Source: Mycobacterium kyorinense
GTDB lineage: Bacteria > Actinomycetota > Actinomycetes > Mycobacteriales > Mycobacteriaceae
Direction of reading: 5' to 3'
Assembly (NCBI RefSeq): GCF_001672775.1
Contig: NZ_LZKJ01000193.1
Span: forward strand, 1 to 55,917
Length of the DNA stretch: 55,917 nt
Under the pieces are notes generated by a model, which saw only the letters and a list, made by a program, of their open reading frames with translations, ran no database searches and was not told the DNA's origin. This document shows positions 27,572 through 36,402 of this stretch, piece by piece (within the stretch, counting starts at the first letter, position 1; each line of letters opens with the position of its first letter). The translations under genes were made by a program, and so were the position numbers.

Positions 27572-28708
27572 GTGGCACGCGATTATTACGGTCTGCTCGG
27601 CGTGAGCAAGAACGCGAGCGATGCGGAGATCAAACGCGCCTATCGCAAGTTGGCGCGCGAGCTGCATCCCGACATCAACCCGGACGAGGCCGCCCAGGCG
27701 AAATTCAAGGAGATCAGCGTCGCCTACGAGGTGCTGTCGGACCCGGAGAAACGACGCATCGTCGACATGGGCGGAGACCCGCTGGAAAACGCGGCGTCAG
27801 CCAACGGCTTCCCGGGTTTCGGAGGCCTGGGCGATGTCTTCGAGGCGTTTTTCGGTGGCGGTGCCACTTCCCGCGGGCCGGTCGGCCGGGTCCGGCCCGG
27901 ATCGGATTCGCTGCTGCGGATGCGGCTGGACCTCGCTGAATGCGCAACCGGCGTCACCAAGCAGGTCACCGTCGACACCGCGGTGCTGTGTGACCGTTGT
28001 CAGGGGCGCGGCACCAACGGGAATTCGGCGCCGGTGGCCTGCGACACCTGTGGTGGTCGCGGCGAGGTGCAAAGCGTGCAGCGCTCGTTGCTGGGCCAGG
28101 TGATGACGTCTCGGCCGTGCCCCACCTGTCGCGGCGTTGGCGAGGTCATCCTCGACCCCTGCTATCAGTGCGGCGGCGACGGCCGGGTGCGGGCCCGCCG
28201 GGAGATCAGCGTGAAGATCCCGGCCGGTGTCGGCGACGGCATGCGGGTTCGGCTGGCTGCTCAGGGCGAAGTGGGGCCTGGCGGAGGACCGGCCGGCGAC
28301 CTGTATGTCGAGGTGCACGAGCACGCGCATGAGATTTTCGTCCGCGACGGCGACGACCTGCACTGCACGATTTCGGTGCCGATGGTCGACGCGGCGTTGG
28401 GCACCTCGGTGACCGTGGATGCGATCCTGGACGGGATCACCGAAATTGCGATTCCGGCCGGCACCCAGCCCGGCTCGGTGACGACGTTGCGCGGGCACGG
28501 CATGCCCCATTTGCGTTCCGGAGCGCGCGGCGATCTGCACGTTCACGTCGACGTCGTGGTGCCGGATCGACTCGACCACCGCGACGCCGAACTGCTGCGC
28601 GAGCTCAAGAGTCGCCGCACCCGCGACGTGCCCGAAGTCCGGTCCACGCAGGGGACGGCCACCAGCGGACTGTTCAGCAGATTGCGCGAGACATTCACCG
28701 GACGCTGA
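27572..28708 (+). CDS. dnaJ2: Chaperone protein DnaJ2
   Basis: This DnaK co-chaperone has 378 residues (H37Rv about 382). It has a J domain with ELHPDINPDEA (HPD near residue 32), a Gly/Phe-rich linker (GFPGFGGLGDVFEAFFGGG), four zinc-binding CxxCxGxG repeats (CDRCQGRG, CDTCGGRG, CPTCRGVG, CYQCGGDG) and two C-terminal substrate-binding domains. The GTG start follows a good AGGAGAGG. The gene lies 55 bp after hrcA and 7 bp before rsmE, so the three are probably one transcript. Confidence 0.96.
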   Translation: MARDYYGLLGVSKNASDAEIKRAYRKLARELHPDINPDEAAQAKFKEISVAYEVLSDPEKRRIVDMGGDPLENAASANGFPGFGGLGDVFEAFFGGGATSRGPVGRVRPGSDSLLRMRLDLAECATGVTKQVTVDTAVLCDRCQGRGTNGNSAPVACDTCGGRGEVQSVQRSLLGQVMTSRPCPTCRGVGEVILDPCYQCGGDGRVRARREISVKIPAGVGDGMRVRLAAQGEVGPGGGPAGDLYVEVHEHAHEIFVRDGDDLHCTISVPMVDAALGTSVTVDAILDGITEIAIPAGTQPGSVTTLRGHGMPHLRSGARGDLHVHVDVVVPDRLDHRDAELLRELKSRRTRDVPEVRSTQGTATSGLFSRLRETFTGR

Positions 28709-28715
28709 GCCGCGT

Positions 28716-29465
28716 GTGGCCGGCCTGTTCTACGTCGACGCGCTGCCGGAGACCGGCGCGCTGACCGTCCTCGGCGGCGACGACGGGTTTCACGCCGCGA
28801 CCGTTCGACGCATCCGTCCCGGCGAGGAGCTGCTGCTCGGCGACGGCGCCGGCACATTGGCGCGCTGCCGGGTGGAAGAGGCCGACCGCGGCGGGCTTTC
28901 CGCGCGTGTATTGGACCGCTGGAGTGTGGCGCCGGGGCAACCGCCGGTGACGGTGGTGCAGGCGCTGCCGAAGGCCGAGCGTTCGGAGCTGGCGATCGAA
29001 TTGGCCACGGAGGCCGGTGCCGATGCGTTTGTGGCCTGGCAGGCCGCCCGCTGCGTGGCGCGCTGGGATGGCGCACGGGTCGAGAAGGGTCTGCGCCGCT
29101 GGCGCGCGGTCGCCCGATCGGCGGCCGCGCAATCTCGCCGCGCTCATATCGCCGTCGTCGACGGCGTGTTGTCCACCGCGGGTTTGGTCGAGCGGGTGCG
29201 TGGCGCGACAGCGCGCGGTTCCGTGGTGCTGGCGCTGCACGAGTCGGCGACTGAGCGACTGACGGAACTCGCGTTGGCGCAGGCAGATTCGCTGATGCTG
29301 ATCGTCGGCCCCGAGGGCGGCATCGCGCCCGAGGAGATCACCGCGCTGACCGACGCCGGTGCAGTGGCCGTCCGGCTGGGTCCCTCGGTGCTGCGCACGT
29401 CGACGGCGGCGGCGGTGGCGTTAGGTGCGCTGGGCGTGCTGACGCCGCGGTGGGAGCGTGACTAA
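28716..29465 (+). CDS. rsmE: 16S rRNA m3U1498 methyltransferase RsmE
   Basis: RsmE methylates U1498 of 16S rRNA using SAM. The 249 residues contain an N-terminal PUA-like part (RRIRPGEELLLGDGAG), ALPKAERSELAIELATEAGADAF, and the C-terminal SPOUT knot with LIVGPEGGIAPEEI and RLGPSVLRTSTAAAVAL, both SAM-binding signatures. It starts at GTG 28716, 7 bp after dnaJ2. Its stop overlaps that of the convergent gene by 4 bases. Confidence 0.94.
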   Translation: MAGLFYVDALPETGALTVLGGDDGFHAATVRRIRPGEELLLGDGAGTLARCRVEEADRGGLSARVLDRWSVAPGQPPVTVVQALPKAERSELAIELATEAGADAFVAWQAARCVARWDGARVEKGLRRWRAVARSAAAQSRRAHIAVVDGVLSTAGLVERVRGATARGSVVLALHESATERLTELALAQADSLMLIVGPEGGIAPEEITALTDAGAVAVRLGPSVLRTSTAAAVALGALGVLTPRWERD

Positions 29466-29917
29466 CCTGCTCGTGCCTTGCGCGCTTGGTCCATCACGAT
29501 GCGACCGCCCGGAAGGGCGCCGATAACCGTGCGCGCCAACTGGTTGCGGACTTGTGCGTGGTCGTTTGGTGGGACATTGCCGCGACGCAGGTCGTAGGCC
29601 CCCAGCGCCGCCCACAGCGCGGCAACGACCGCGTCGACCACACCGACGCGGACCCGTCGGGGGTCGGCCACCGCCAGCCCGAGCGCGGTCAGCGAGTGCA
29701 CGGCGTCCACCCAGACACCGGCCGCCAGGATCTCCGGCGTCGGTTGGGTTCCCGACAACGACGCCTGCACGACTTGGCGTGCGCCGAGGATGCGGGTGAC
29801 GACAACGGCCCTACGGTCAATCCGCACAGCGCGGGCCCGAGCCAACACCGTGCGCGGCGCGATCAGCAACGTCAGGCCCCAGCCGGCGCGCAGGAGCTCG
29901 AGATACCGAAAGTTCAC
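29462..29917 (-). CDS. Hypothetical protein with hydrophobic segments
   Basis: I do not recognise this 151-residue protein. It has weakly hydrophobic stretches near residues 9-24 (LRAGWGLTLLIAPRTVL), 60-85 and 95-107 (VVDAVVAALWAAL), separated by Arg-rich loops, which suggests a small membrane-associated protein. The C-terminus is basic (RTVIGALPGGRIVMDQARKAR). It converges on rsmE and occupies the position held in H37Rv by PE_PGRS40 and neighbours. Start at ATG 29917. Confidence 0.65.
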   Translation of the reverse strand: MNFRYLELLRAGWGLTLLIAPRTVLARARAVRIDRRAVVVTRILGARQVVQASLSGTQPTPEILAAGVWVDAVHSLTALGLAVADPRRVRVGVVDAVVAALWAALGAYDLRRGNVPPNDHAQVRNQLARTVIGALPGGRIVMDQARKARAG

Positions 29918-29990
29918 GAACGATAAGCCTTAACCGTTGAATGCGCGGTGGTCATAATCACAGCTTAAGCACTCGAAGGGAGCGTCCCTC

Positions 29991-30533
29991 ATGTGTCAGG
30001 CCACTCACGATCTCAGCGCGATCTTCGACGAGCACGTGGCCGACGAGTTCGTCGCCAAGGACGTGGCCGCCACGATGGCCACCATGGTCGCCGAACCGAA
30101 CGTCAACCACGTGCCCACGATGATGGGCGGCGTCGGCGGCGCGGCGCTCACGGAGTTCTACACCAACTACTTCATCGGGCACTGGCCCGAGGACACCACA
30201 ATCAGCCCGGTGTGCCGCACCGTCGGCGCCGATCGCGTCGTCGACGAGATGATCATGTCGTTTACCCACGACATACCGATGCCGGCCTTCCTGCCGAACG
30301 TGGCGCCGACCGGCCGTCCGGTCATGCTGCCGGTGGTGGTCGTGATGGGCATCGAGGGTGGCAAGGTCGCCTACGAGCGCATCTACTGGGATCAGGCGTC
30401 GCTGCTGGCACAGATCGGCCTGCTCGACGACACCGAGCTGCCGATCACCGGGGCCGTCCAGGCGCGAAAGGTGCTCGACCAGGATTTGCCGGCCAATACG
30501 CTGCTGTCGAAACCTCACACCGCAGACGAGTGA
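29991..30533 (+). CDS. NTF2/SnoaL-like protein
   Basis: The 180 residues have the cystatin/NTF2-like pattern of SnoaL-type and ester-cyclase proteins: an N-terminal helix with IFDEHVADEFVAKDVAATM, NHVPTMMGGVGGAALTEFYTNYF, DRVVDEMIMSFTHD and GGKVAYERIYWDQASLLAQIGLL. The last of these is typical of the domain's final strand and helix. Substrate and reaction cannot be predicted. The ATG at 29991 has GAAGGGAG upstream. It lies 69 bp before the phoH start chosen here and could be co-transcribed with it. Confidence 0.75.
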   Translation: MCQATHDLSAIFDEHVADEFVAKDVAATMATMVAEPNVNHVPTMMGGVGGAALTEFYTNYFIGHWPEDTTISPVCRTVGADRVVDEMIMSFTHDIPMPAFLPNVAPTGRPVMLPVVVVMGIEGGKVAYERIYWDQASLLAQIGLLDDTELPITGAVQARKVLDQDLPANTLLSKPHTADE

Positions 30534-30601
30534 CGGTGCCGGCGGTAGAATGGGACACCGACCGACTGTCAAAACCGCAGAAAGCAGGCATCAGAAGCCA
30601 C

Positions 30602-31645
30602 GTGACGCCCCGCGAGACCAACGCTGCTGACTCCCCGTCTTCGCAGGTTCGCAGCAGCATCGATGTTCCGCCCGACCTCGTCGTGGGCCTGCTGGGTTCA
30701 GCCGACGAAAACCTGCGCGCACTCGAACGAATCCTGGCCGCCGACCTGCATGTGCGCGGCAACGCCATCACTTTTTCCGGTGAGCCTGCCGATGTCGCGC
30801 TTGCCGAGCGGGTGATCTCGGAGCTGGTCGCGATCGTGGGGAGCGGTCAAACGCTGACGCCGGAAGTGGTGCGCCACAGTGTCGCCATGCTGGTCGGCAC
30901 CGGCAATGAGTCGCCGGCGGAAGTCCTCACCTTGGACATCTTGTCGCGCCGGGGCAAGACGATCCGGCCTAAGACGCTCAACCAGAAACGCTACGTCGAC
31001 GCGATCGACGCCAACACCATCGTCTTCGGCATCGGCCCGGCCGGTACCGGTAAGACGTACCTGGCGATGGCCAAGGCGGTCAGCGCACTGCAGACCAAAC
31101 AGGTCACCCGCATCATCTTGACCCGCCCGGCGGTGGAAGCCGGTGAGCGCCTGGGCTTTTTGCCGGGCACGCTGAGCGAGAAGATCGACCCGTATCTGCG
31201 GCCGCTCTACGACGCGCTCCACGACATGATGGACCCGGAGCTGATCCCCAAGTTGATGGCATCCGGTGTCATTGAAGTCGCACCACTCGCATATATGCGC
31301 GGAAGAACTTTGAATGACGCGTTCATCATTCTCGACGAGGCCCAGAACACCACCGCCGAACAGATGAAGATGTTTCTGACCCGCCTGGGGTTCGGCTCCA
31401 AAGTCGTTGTCACCGGCGATGTTACGCAGATCGACCTGCCGGGCGGCGCGCGATCCGGGCTGCGGGCAGCAGTCGACATCCTCGAGGGTATCGACGACAT
31501 CCACATCGCCGAACTCACCAGCGCCGACGTGGTGCGCCATCGGCTGGTTTCCGAAATCGTGGATGCCTACGCCAAGCACGAGGAGCCGGGCCTGGCGCTG
31601 AACCGGGCCGCGCGGCGGGCGTCCGGCGGCCGCAGTCGCCGGTGA
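30602..31645 (+). CDS. phoH: PhoH-family ATPase PhoH1
   Basis: This cytosolic P-loop ATPase is linked to RNA metabolism; the gene is conserved beside ybeY. From the GTG at 30602 it has 347 residues (H37Rv PhoH1 about 352), with the same VTPRETNAAD start. The Walker A site is GPAGTGKTYLAMAKA, Walker B is FIILDEAQNTTAEQMKMFL, and SIDVPPDLVVGLLGSADENL opens the domain. The open frame extends upstream through the preceding gene in another frame, but those codons are not family-like. The next gene, ybeY, starts 82 bp downstream after a GC-rich hairpin. Confidence 0.94.
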   Translation: MTPRETNAADSPSSQVRSSIDVPPDLVVGLLGSADENLRALERILAADLHVRGNAITFSGEPADVALAERVISELVAIVGSGQTLTPEVVRHSVAMLVGTGNESPAEVLTLDILSRRGKTIRPKTLNQKRYVDAIDANTIVFGIGPAGTGKTYLAMAKAVSALQTKQVTRIILTRPAVEAGERLGFLPGTLSEKIDPYLRPLYDALHDMMDPELIPKLMASGVIEVAPLAYMRGRTLNDAFIILDEAQNTTAEQMKMFLTRLGFGSKVVVTGDVTQIDLPGGARSGLRAAVDILEGIDDIHIAELTSADVVRHRLVSEIVDAYAKHEEPGLALNRAARRASGGRSRR

Positions 31646-31687
31646 CGTTCATGATCCGCGCCGGCGACGATATACAACGCAGCGATG

Positions 31688-31717
31688 AGGTGGGGGCACC
31701 TCCCGCTTGCGGGGGAG
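31688..31717. repeat. GC-rich hairpin motif between phoH and ybeY
   Basis: The stretch contains GGTG-GGGG-CACC (31689-31700) and an overlapping CTCCCGC-TT-GCGGGGGAG (31700-31717), two mutually exclusive hairpins. They end 10 bp before the ybeY GTG. From memory this sequence type recurs in intergenic regions of many mycobacteria. It may attenuate or stabilise mRNA inside the operon; this is inferred. Confidence 0.5.
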
Positions 31718-31727
31718 AGCGGCGCCC

Positions 31728-32264
31728 GTGAGTATCGAGGTAGCCAACGAATCCGGCATCGACGTGTCCGAGGCCGAATTGATCAGCGTGGCAAGGTTTG
31801 TCATCGCGAAGATGGACGTCAACCCCGCAGCGGAGCTGTCGATGGTGCTGCTGGACACCGCGGCGATGGCCGATCTGCACATGCGGTGGATGGACCTGCC
31901 CGGCCCGACCGACGTAATGAGTTTCCCGATGGACGAGTTGGAGCCTGGCGGGCGCCCCGACGCCCCGGAGCCGGGGCCGGCCATGCTCGGTGACATTGTG
32001 CTGTGCCCGGAATTCGCCGCTGAACAGGCTGCTGCTGCGGGTCATTCGCTGGGCCACGAGCTGGCCCTGCTGACCATCCACGGGGTGTTGCATCTGCTGG
32101 GTTACGACCATGGCGAGCCCGACGAGGAAAGGGAGATGTTCGACCTGCAACGCGGTCTGCTCGAGGAATGGGTCGCCGAACAGGTCGAGTCCTATCATCT
32201 GGACCGTCAACTCGAACGAGACCGCCGGCTGCTGGACAAGTCAAGGTTTTTCGACGAGCCGTGA
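31728..32264 (+). CDS. ybeY: Endoribonuclease YbeY
   Basis: This zinc-dependent endoribonuclease acts in 16S rRNA 3' maturation and ribosome quality control. It has 178 residues from the GTG at 31728; the open frame from ATG 31707 would include hairpin sequence. The zinc site HxxxHxxxxxH appears as HGVLHLLGYDH, preceded by PTDVMSFPMDELEPGG and LGDIVLCPEFA. The 3' end overlaps the CorC-like gene by 4 bases (GTGA), so the two are translationally coupled. Confidence 0.95.
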   Translation: MSIEVANESGIDVSEAELISVARFVIAKMDVNPAAELSMVLLDTAAMADLHMRWMDLPGPTDVMSFPMDELEPGGRPDAPEPGPAMLGDIVLCPEFAAEQAAAAGHSLGHELALLTIHGVLHLLGYDHGEPDEEREMFDLQRGLLEEWVAEQVESYHLDRQLERDRRLLDKSRFFDEP

Positions 32265-33562
32265 ACGGATATGTTCCGCTGTTCAGCGCGATAGCGCTGA
32301 TAGGTCTCGGTGGGCTGTTCGCCGCGACCGACGCCGCGATCAGCACGGTGTCACTGGCCCGTGTCCAGGAGTTGGTGCGCGATCGACGGCCGGGCGCAAA
32401 GCGGCTGGCGCGGCTGATGGCCGACCGGCCCCGCTACATCAACCTGGTGGTGCTGCTACGGATCACCTGTGAGATCGCGGCGACGGTTTTTCTGGTGGTC
32501 TTCCTTTACGCAAAACTCCAGCTGGAGTGGGGGCGGTTACTTGCCGCCGCGATCATGGTGGTGACGAGCTTCGTCGTCATCGGCGTGGGCCCGCGCACCC
32601 TGGGCCGGCAGAATGCGTACACGATCTCATTGATGGCCGCATATCCGCTGCAGGTGATTTCATGGCTGCTGATGCCCATCAGCCGGCTGCTGGTGCTGCT
32701 GGGTAACGCCCTGACCCCCGGACGCGGATTTCGCAACGGCCCGTTCGCCTCGGAGATCGAGCTGCGCGAGGTGGTAGACCTGGCCCAGCAGCGCGGTGTC
32801 GTCGCCGCCGACGAACGCCGGATGATCCAGTCGGTTTTCGAACTCGGCGACACACCGGCCCGCGAGGTGATGGTGCCGCGCACCGAGATGATCTGGATCG
32901 AGAGCGACAAATCCGCCGGGCAGGCGACGTCGCTGGCGGTGCGCAGCGGGCATTCCCGGATGCCGGTGATCGGTGAGAACGTCGACGACATCGTCGGCGT
33001 GGTCTATCTCAAAGATCTTGTCCAGCAGACGTATTACTCGGTCAACGGAGGACGCGACACCACCGTGGCGCAGGTGATGCGGCCCGCGGTGTTCGTGCCG
33101 GACTCCAAGCCGTTAGACGCGCTGCTGCGCGAAATGCAGCGCGACCGCAATCACATGGCGCTGCTGGTCGACGAATACGGCGCGATCGCCGGGCTGGTGA
33201 CGATCGAGGATGTGCTCGAAGAGATTGTCGGTGAAATCGCAGACGAATACGACGACGCCGAGACGGCGCCGGTAGAGCCGTTGGGCGACAACCGGTTCCG
33301 GGTTTCGGCGCGGCTGCCGATCGAAGACGTCGGCGAACTCTACGGTGTGGAATTCGACGACGACCTCGACGTCGACACGGTGGGTGGGCTGCTGGCCCTG
33401 GAACTGGGCCGGGTGCCGCTGCCCGGCGCCGAGGTGATATCCCATGGTCTGCGGCTCTACGCGGAGGGCGGCCCCGATCATCGCGGACGTCTGCGGATTG
33501 GCACTGTCTTGCTGAGCCGCATCGATTCCGACGGTCATGGTGCTGAGGAGGCCAATGCCTGA
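32261..33562 (+). CDS. CNNM/CorC-type membrane protein with CBS pair (Rv2366c-like)
   Basis: Members are thought to export divalent cations such as Mg2+ or to regulate that export. It has 433 residues from the GTG at 32261 (H37Rv Rv2366c about 435). The N-terminal DUF21-type region has three to four membrane helices (LFSAIALIGLGGLFAATDAAI, a segment around residue 70, LLAAAIMVVTSFVVIGVG). A CBS pair follows (MVPRTEMIWIESD, HSRMPVIGENVDDIVGVVYLKD, MALLVDEYGAIAGLVTIEDVLE), then the C-terminal CorC/HlyC domain (RFRVSARLPIEDVGELYG). It overlaps ybeY by 4 and the next gene by 8 bases. Confidence 0.92.
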   Translation: MNGYVPLFSAIALIGLGGLFAATDAAISTVSLARVQELVRDRRPGAKRLARLMADRPRYINLVVLLRITCEIAATVFLVVFLYAKLQLEWGRLLAAAIMVVTSFVVIGVGPRTLGRQNAYTISLMAAYPLQVISWLLMPISRLLVLLGNALTPGRGFRNGPFASEIELREVVDLAQQRGVVAADERRMIQSVFELGDTPAREVMVPRTEMIWIESDKSAGQATSLAVRSGHSRMPVIGENVDDIVGVVYLKDLVQQTYYSVNGGRDTTVAQVMRPAVFVPDSKPLDALLREMQRDRNHMALLVDEYGAIAGLVTIEDVLEEIVGEIADEYDDAETAPVEPLGDNRFRVSARLPIEDVGELYGVEFDDDLDVDTVGGLLALELGRVPLPGAEVISHGLRLYAEGGPDHRGRLRIGTVLLSRIDSDGHGAEEANA

Positions 33563-33875
33563 GTCACTCGACGACGAGGACGCAAAGCTGGTGGTGCTGG
33601 CGCGCTCGGCGATGGCGCGCGCGGAAGCCGACAGCGGCGCGGCGGTGCGTGATCTCGACGGCCGGACCTACGCCGGCGCGCCGGTGAAGCTCTCGGCCCT
33701 ACAGTTGACTGCGCTGCAGACGGCGGTCGCCGCGGCGGTGTCCAGCGGTGTGGCCGGGCTGGAAGCCGCGGTACTGGTGGCTGGATCGGCCGACGATGCC
33801 GGGATCGCGGCGGTCCGCGAACTGTCGCCGACAGCGGCGATCATCCTGACCGACGGCGCCGGAAACCCGTCATGA
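33555..33875 (+). CDS. Cytidine deaminase-like small protein (Rv2365c-like)
   Basis: The 106-residue protein is Ala-rich with LVVLARSAMARAEADSGAAVRDLDGRTYAGAPV, the start of a cytidine-deaminase-like fold. The zinc-binding His/Cys motifs of true deaminases are absent, so it is probably not catalytic. The ATG at 33555 has GAGGAGG upstream and overlaps the previous gene. H37Rv has the same gene (Rv2365c) between the CorC-like gene and era, so the order is conserved. Confidence 0.85.
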   Translation: MPESLDDEDAKLVVLARSAMARAEADSGAAVRDLDGRTYAGAPVKLSALQLTALQTAVAAAVSSGVAGLEAAVLVAGSADDAGIAAVRELSPTAAIILTDGAGNPS

Positions 33876-33891
33876 CCGCGCCGGCCGAACC

Positions 33892-34788
33892 ATGAGCGAA
33901 TTCCGTTCCGGTTTCGTCTGTTTGGTCGGACGACCGAATACCGGGAAGTCGACGTTGACCAATGCGCTGGTCGGCTCCAAAGTCGCGATCACCTCGAACC
34001 GACCACAGACCACCCGGCACACCATCCGCGGGATCGTGCACCGGGAGAACTTCCAGATCATCCTGGTCGACACACCCGGACTGCACCGCCCGCGCACGCT
34101 GTTGGGCAAGCGGCTCAACGATTTGGTGCGCGACACCTACAGCCAAGTCGATGCCATCGGACTTTGCATACCCGCCGACGAGGCCATCGGCCCGGGGGAC
34201 CGCTGGATCCTGCAACAGATTAGTTCCATTGCACCCAACACCGCGCTCGTCGTCGTCGTCACCAAAATCGACACGGTCCCCAAAGACAAGCTGGCCGCTC
34301 AGCTGGCCGCGGTCGGCGAACTCGTAAAGCACGCCGAGATCGTGCCGGTGTCGGCAGTCACCGGTGAGCAGATCGACGTGCTGATCGACGTACTGGCGGC
34401 CGCACTGCCGCCCGGGCCGGCGTTCTATCCCGACGGTGAGTTGACCGACGAACCCGAGGAAGTGCTGATGGCCGAGTTCATCCGGGAGGCGGCCCTGGAA
34501 GGGGTGCGCGACGAACTGCCGCATTCGCTGGCGGTGGTGATCGACGAAGTCCGCCCGCGCGAAGAGCGCGACGATCTGATCGACGTGCATGCGGTGCTGT
34601 ACGTGGAGCGGGACAGCCAGAAGGGCATCGTGATCGGCAAAGGCGGTGCCCGGCTGCGGGAAGTGGGCACTGCCGCACGCGGCCAGATCGAGAAGCTGCT
34701 GGGCACCAAGGTCTACCTCGACCTGCGGGTCAAGGTCGCCAAAAATTGGCAGCGTGACCCCAAGCAGCTTGGCCGACTGGGGTTTTGA
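33892..34788 (+). CDS. era: GTPase Era
   Basis: This ribosome-assembly GTPase binds the 3' end of 16S rRNA. It has 298 residues (H37Rv about 300). The G motifs are GRPNTGKST (G1), the switch around TTRHTIRGI (G2), DTPGLHRPRTLLG (G3) and VVTKIDTVP (G4). The C-terminal KH domain reads KGIVIGKGGARLREVGTAARGQI. It closes the phoH-ybeY-corC-like-Rv2365c-like-era run with a 16-bp gap. The downstream genes are on the opposite strand. Confidence 0.96.
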   Translation: MSEFRSGFVCLVGRPNTGKSTLTNALVGSKVAITSNRPQTTRHTIRGIVHRENFQIILVDTPGLHRPRTLLGKRLNDLVRDTYSQVDAIGLCIPADEAIGPGDRWILQQISSIAPNTALVVVVTKIDTVPKDKLAAQLAAVGELVKHAEIVPVSAVTGEQIDVLIDVLAAALPPGPAFYPDGELTDEPEEVLMAEFIREAALEGVRDELPHSLAVVIDEVRPREERDDLIDVHAVLYVERDSQKGIVIGKGGARLREVGTAARGQIEKLLGTKVYLDLRVKVAKNWQRDPKQLGRLGF

Positions 34789-34802
34789 TGCCGTTACCAG
34801 TG

Positions 34803-35282
34803 CTACTGGTAAATCTTGATGTGGGGCTGGCCGTCGGTGACGGTGATGGTGCCGTGTTCGAATTCCGCTTGCCAACCGCCGGGAACGGTGTGCTGGTCGC
34901 TGGTCGGGTAACCGAGCGGGCCTTCGGCGCCGCCGTGGTTGAGCCACGCCAATCGGACGTCGCCGGACAGGACATGGGCCCCGGTACGCGGCGACCAATA
35001 GATCACCCCGGTTTGGAACTTGCTGTATTGACCACCGTTGGGTCCCGACTGCTCGTTGGAGATCGGTGCTCCGAGTGGTCCGGTCGGCCCGCCGGTTTCG
35101 TTGTATTTATGCAGGATTACGCCTTGCACGACGAATTGCCCGCTGGGAGTGGCAATTCGGCTGGTCGACGCTGCAGTTGACGACCCGAGGCTGGCGGGGT
35201 CGGTGCCCGAGCAGCCGACAGCCAGTGCCGCGGCAATAGCTGTAATCGTCATGCGGGTCAAAGGTTTACAGCGAGGCGACAT
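34803..35282 (-). CDS. LGFP-repeat lipoprotein
   Basis: The 159-residue protein begins with a signal peptide ending in a lipobox-like AVGC (Cys near residue 24), followed by a Ser/Thr-rich linker and two LGFP-type repeats (GGPTGPLGAPISNEQ and GGAEGPLGYPTSDQHTVPGGW). LGFP repeats occur in actinobacterial envelope proteins thought to bind the cell wall. The ATG overlaps the stop of the upstream oxygenase gene as TGATG, so the two are coupled. The longer open frame to 35693 lies antisense-like over the oxygenase gene and is rejected. It converges on era. Confidence 0.85.
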   Translation of the reverse strand: MSPRCKPLTRMTITAIAAALAVGCSGTDPASLGSSTAASTSRIATPSGQFVVQGVILHKYNETGGPTGPLGAPISNEQSGPNGGQYSKFQTGVIYWSPRTGAHVLSGDVRLAWLNHGGAEGPLGYPTSDQHTVPGGWQAEFEHGTITVTDGQPHIKIYQ

Positions 35283-36340
35283 CAACTGATCGATCCGAGA
35301 ATCGGCTGGGATTCGATCAGCCCTTGATCGCTGGGTGCCGCGCCGTCGGTGAACACGCGCTTGTGTTGCTTGGCGCGCCACTCCAGGTGCGCCTCGGCCG
35401 GCCGATCGTAGCCGTAGCGCTCGCGGGCTTCTGTCGGTGTGAGCACGACCGGGGTTTGCGGGGGCACTCCGAGCAGCACAGGGGCGACGACCGGTACCGT
35501 CGCAGGGGACAGGAGGCGTAGCACCTGGAGGCGAATCGCCGGCGGGCTGGCATTCAGTGCCGCGAAGGCGATCCGCAGAATCGGGACGACGGCGATATCG
35601 CTGAGCCGTGACTGCCGCATTCCGCCCATGGTGCGCATCCACTGCGGCATGGTGGCCATCACGCCGGCTTGCAGGGTGCGGTTGATGATCCACGTGAGCG
35701 GGGCAAGGTAGCGCGGCAGCGGGGAAATCAGCGCCGCGCCGTTGATCAGGTGCTTCATCGCCTGACGGGCGATCGGCGAGCCGGACAGTTGCGGGCGCAT
35801 CCGCTCGAAGTAGGCCTGGATGCCCTCCCGGCTTCGCGGCACGTCGGCCGGATCACAGGTCTGCAGCTCGGCGGCGACGGCGCAGTCCGCCCAGTAGCGG
35901 GCTTCGTCTTCGGCCGAGAGCTTGCCGGGACCGTATTTCTCGTATGCGTACAGGATGGAGTGCCACGCAGTCAGATGGATCCACAGCTGTGAATGCGGAT
36001 CGTTGGCGTCGTAGCGCTGCCCGCTGTAGGGCTCGGTGCCGATCGCCTTGGAGTGGACCTTAACCAGCACGTCGGCAGCCTGGGACGTGGAGCGGGCATC
36101 GCTGAATGCCACCATCGCGAAATAGCGCAGCGTGCGGTCATAGCGGGTGCGCGGCCGGTTGTAGATGTCGTGGGTGTGGTCGACGGAGGCAACCAGAGCC
36201 GGGTCGAGCTCCTCGATCACGACGGCGCGAATGAAGCCGACGGTCAGTGACGTCGGATAACTCCAGACTTTCCACGTGACCGACTCGGGACCGAAGAAGC
36301 CGTAGTCCTCGGCGGGCTCAACAACAGTGCGCTGGCGCAT
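35282..36340 (-). CDS. MpaB/DUF2236-family oxygenase
   Basis: This family is related to latex-clearing and mycophenolate-type haem oxygenases. The 352 residues show DYGFFGPESVTWKVW near the start, DHTHDIYNRPRTRYDRTLRYF, HSQLWIHLTAWHSILYAYEKYG (the His-rich region expected to bind haem) and a long helical C-terminus with PTEARERYGYDRP. The ATG at 36340 has GGAAGGA upstream. It is divergent from a TetR gene across 62 bp and translationally coupled to the LGFP lipoprotein. The substrate is unknown. Confidence 0.85.
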   Translation of the reverse strand: MRQRTVVEPAEDYGFFGPESVTWKVWSYPTSLTVGFIRAVVIEELDPALVASVDHTHDIYNRPRTRYDRTLRYFAMVAFSDARSTSQAADVLVKVHSKAIGTEPYSGQRYDANDPHSQLWIHLTAWHSILYAYEKYGPGKLSAEDEARYWADCAVAAELQTCDPADVPRSREGIQAYFERMRPQLSGSPIARQAMKHLINGAALISPLPRYLAPLTWIINRTLQAGVMATMPQWMRTMGGMRQSRLSDIAVVPILRIAFAALNASPPAIRLQVLRLLSPATVPVVAPVLLGVPPQTPVVLTPTEARERYGYDRPAEAHLEWRAKQHKRVFTDGAAPSDQGLIESQPILGSIS

Positions 36341-36377
36341 GACAGTGTCCTTCCGCGTGTCACGTTGGCGGCAATTC

Positions 36378-36391
36378 CTACAGCAGCGTAG
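36378..36391. promoter_or_regulatory. Small palindrome in the oxygenase/TetR divergent region
   Basis: CTAC-AGCAGC-GTAG is an inverted repeat in the 62-bp divergent promoter region, 12 bp upstream of the TetR start. Self-regulating TetR repressors usually bind such sites. The arms are short, so chance is possible. Confidence 0.3.
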
Positions 36392-36402
36392 CATTTTCCT
36401 TC

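Noticed and set aside
29993..30601. Upstream extension of phoH
   Set aside because: The extension runs through another gene in a different frame and gives an Arg/His-rich translation. Family similarity begins at the GTG at 30602.
34803..35693. 296-codon frame for the LGFP protein
   Set aside because: The upstream part overlaps the oxygenase gene in another frame and is low-complexity. The signal peptide begins at ATG 35282, coupled by TGATG.
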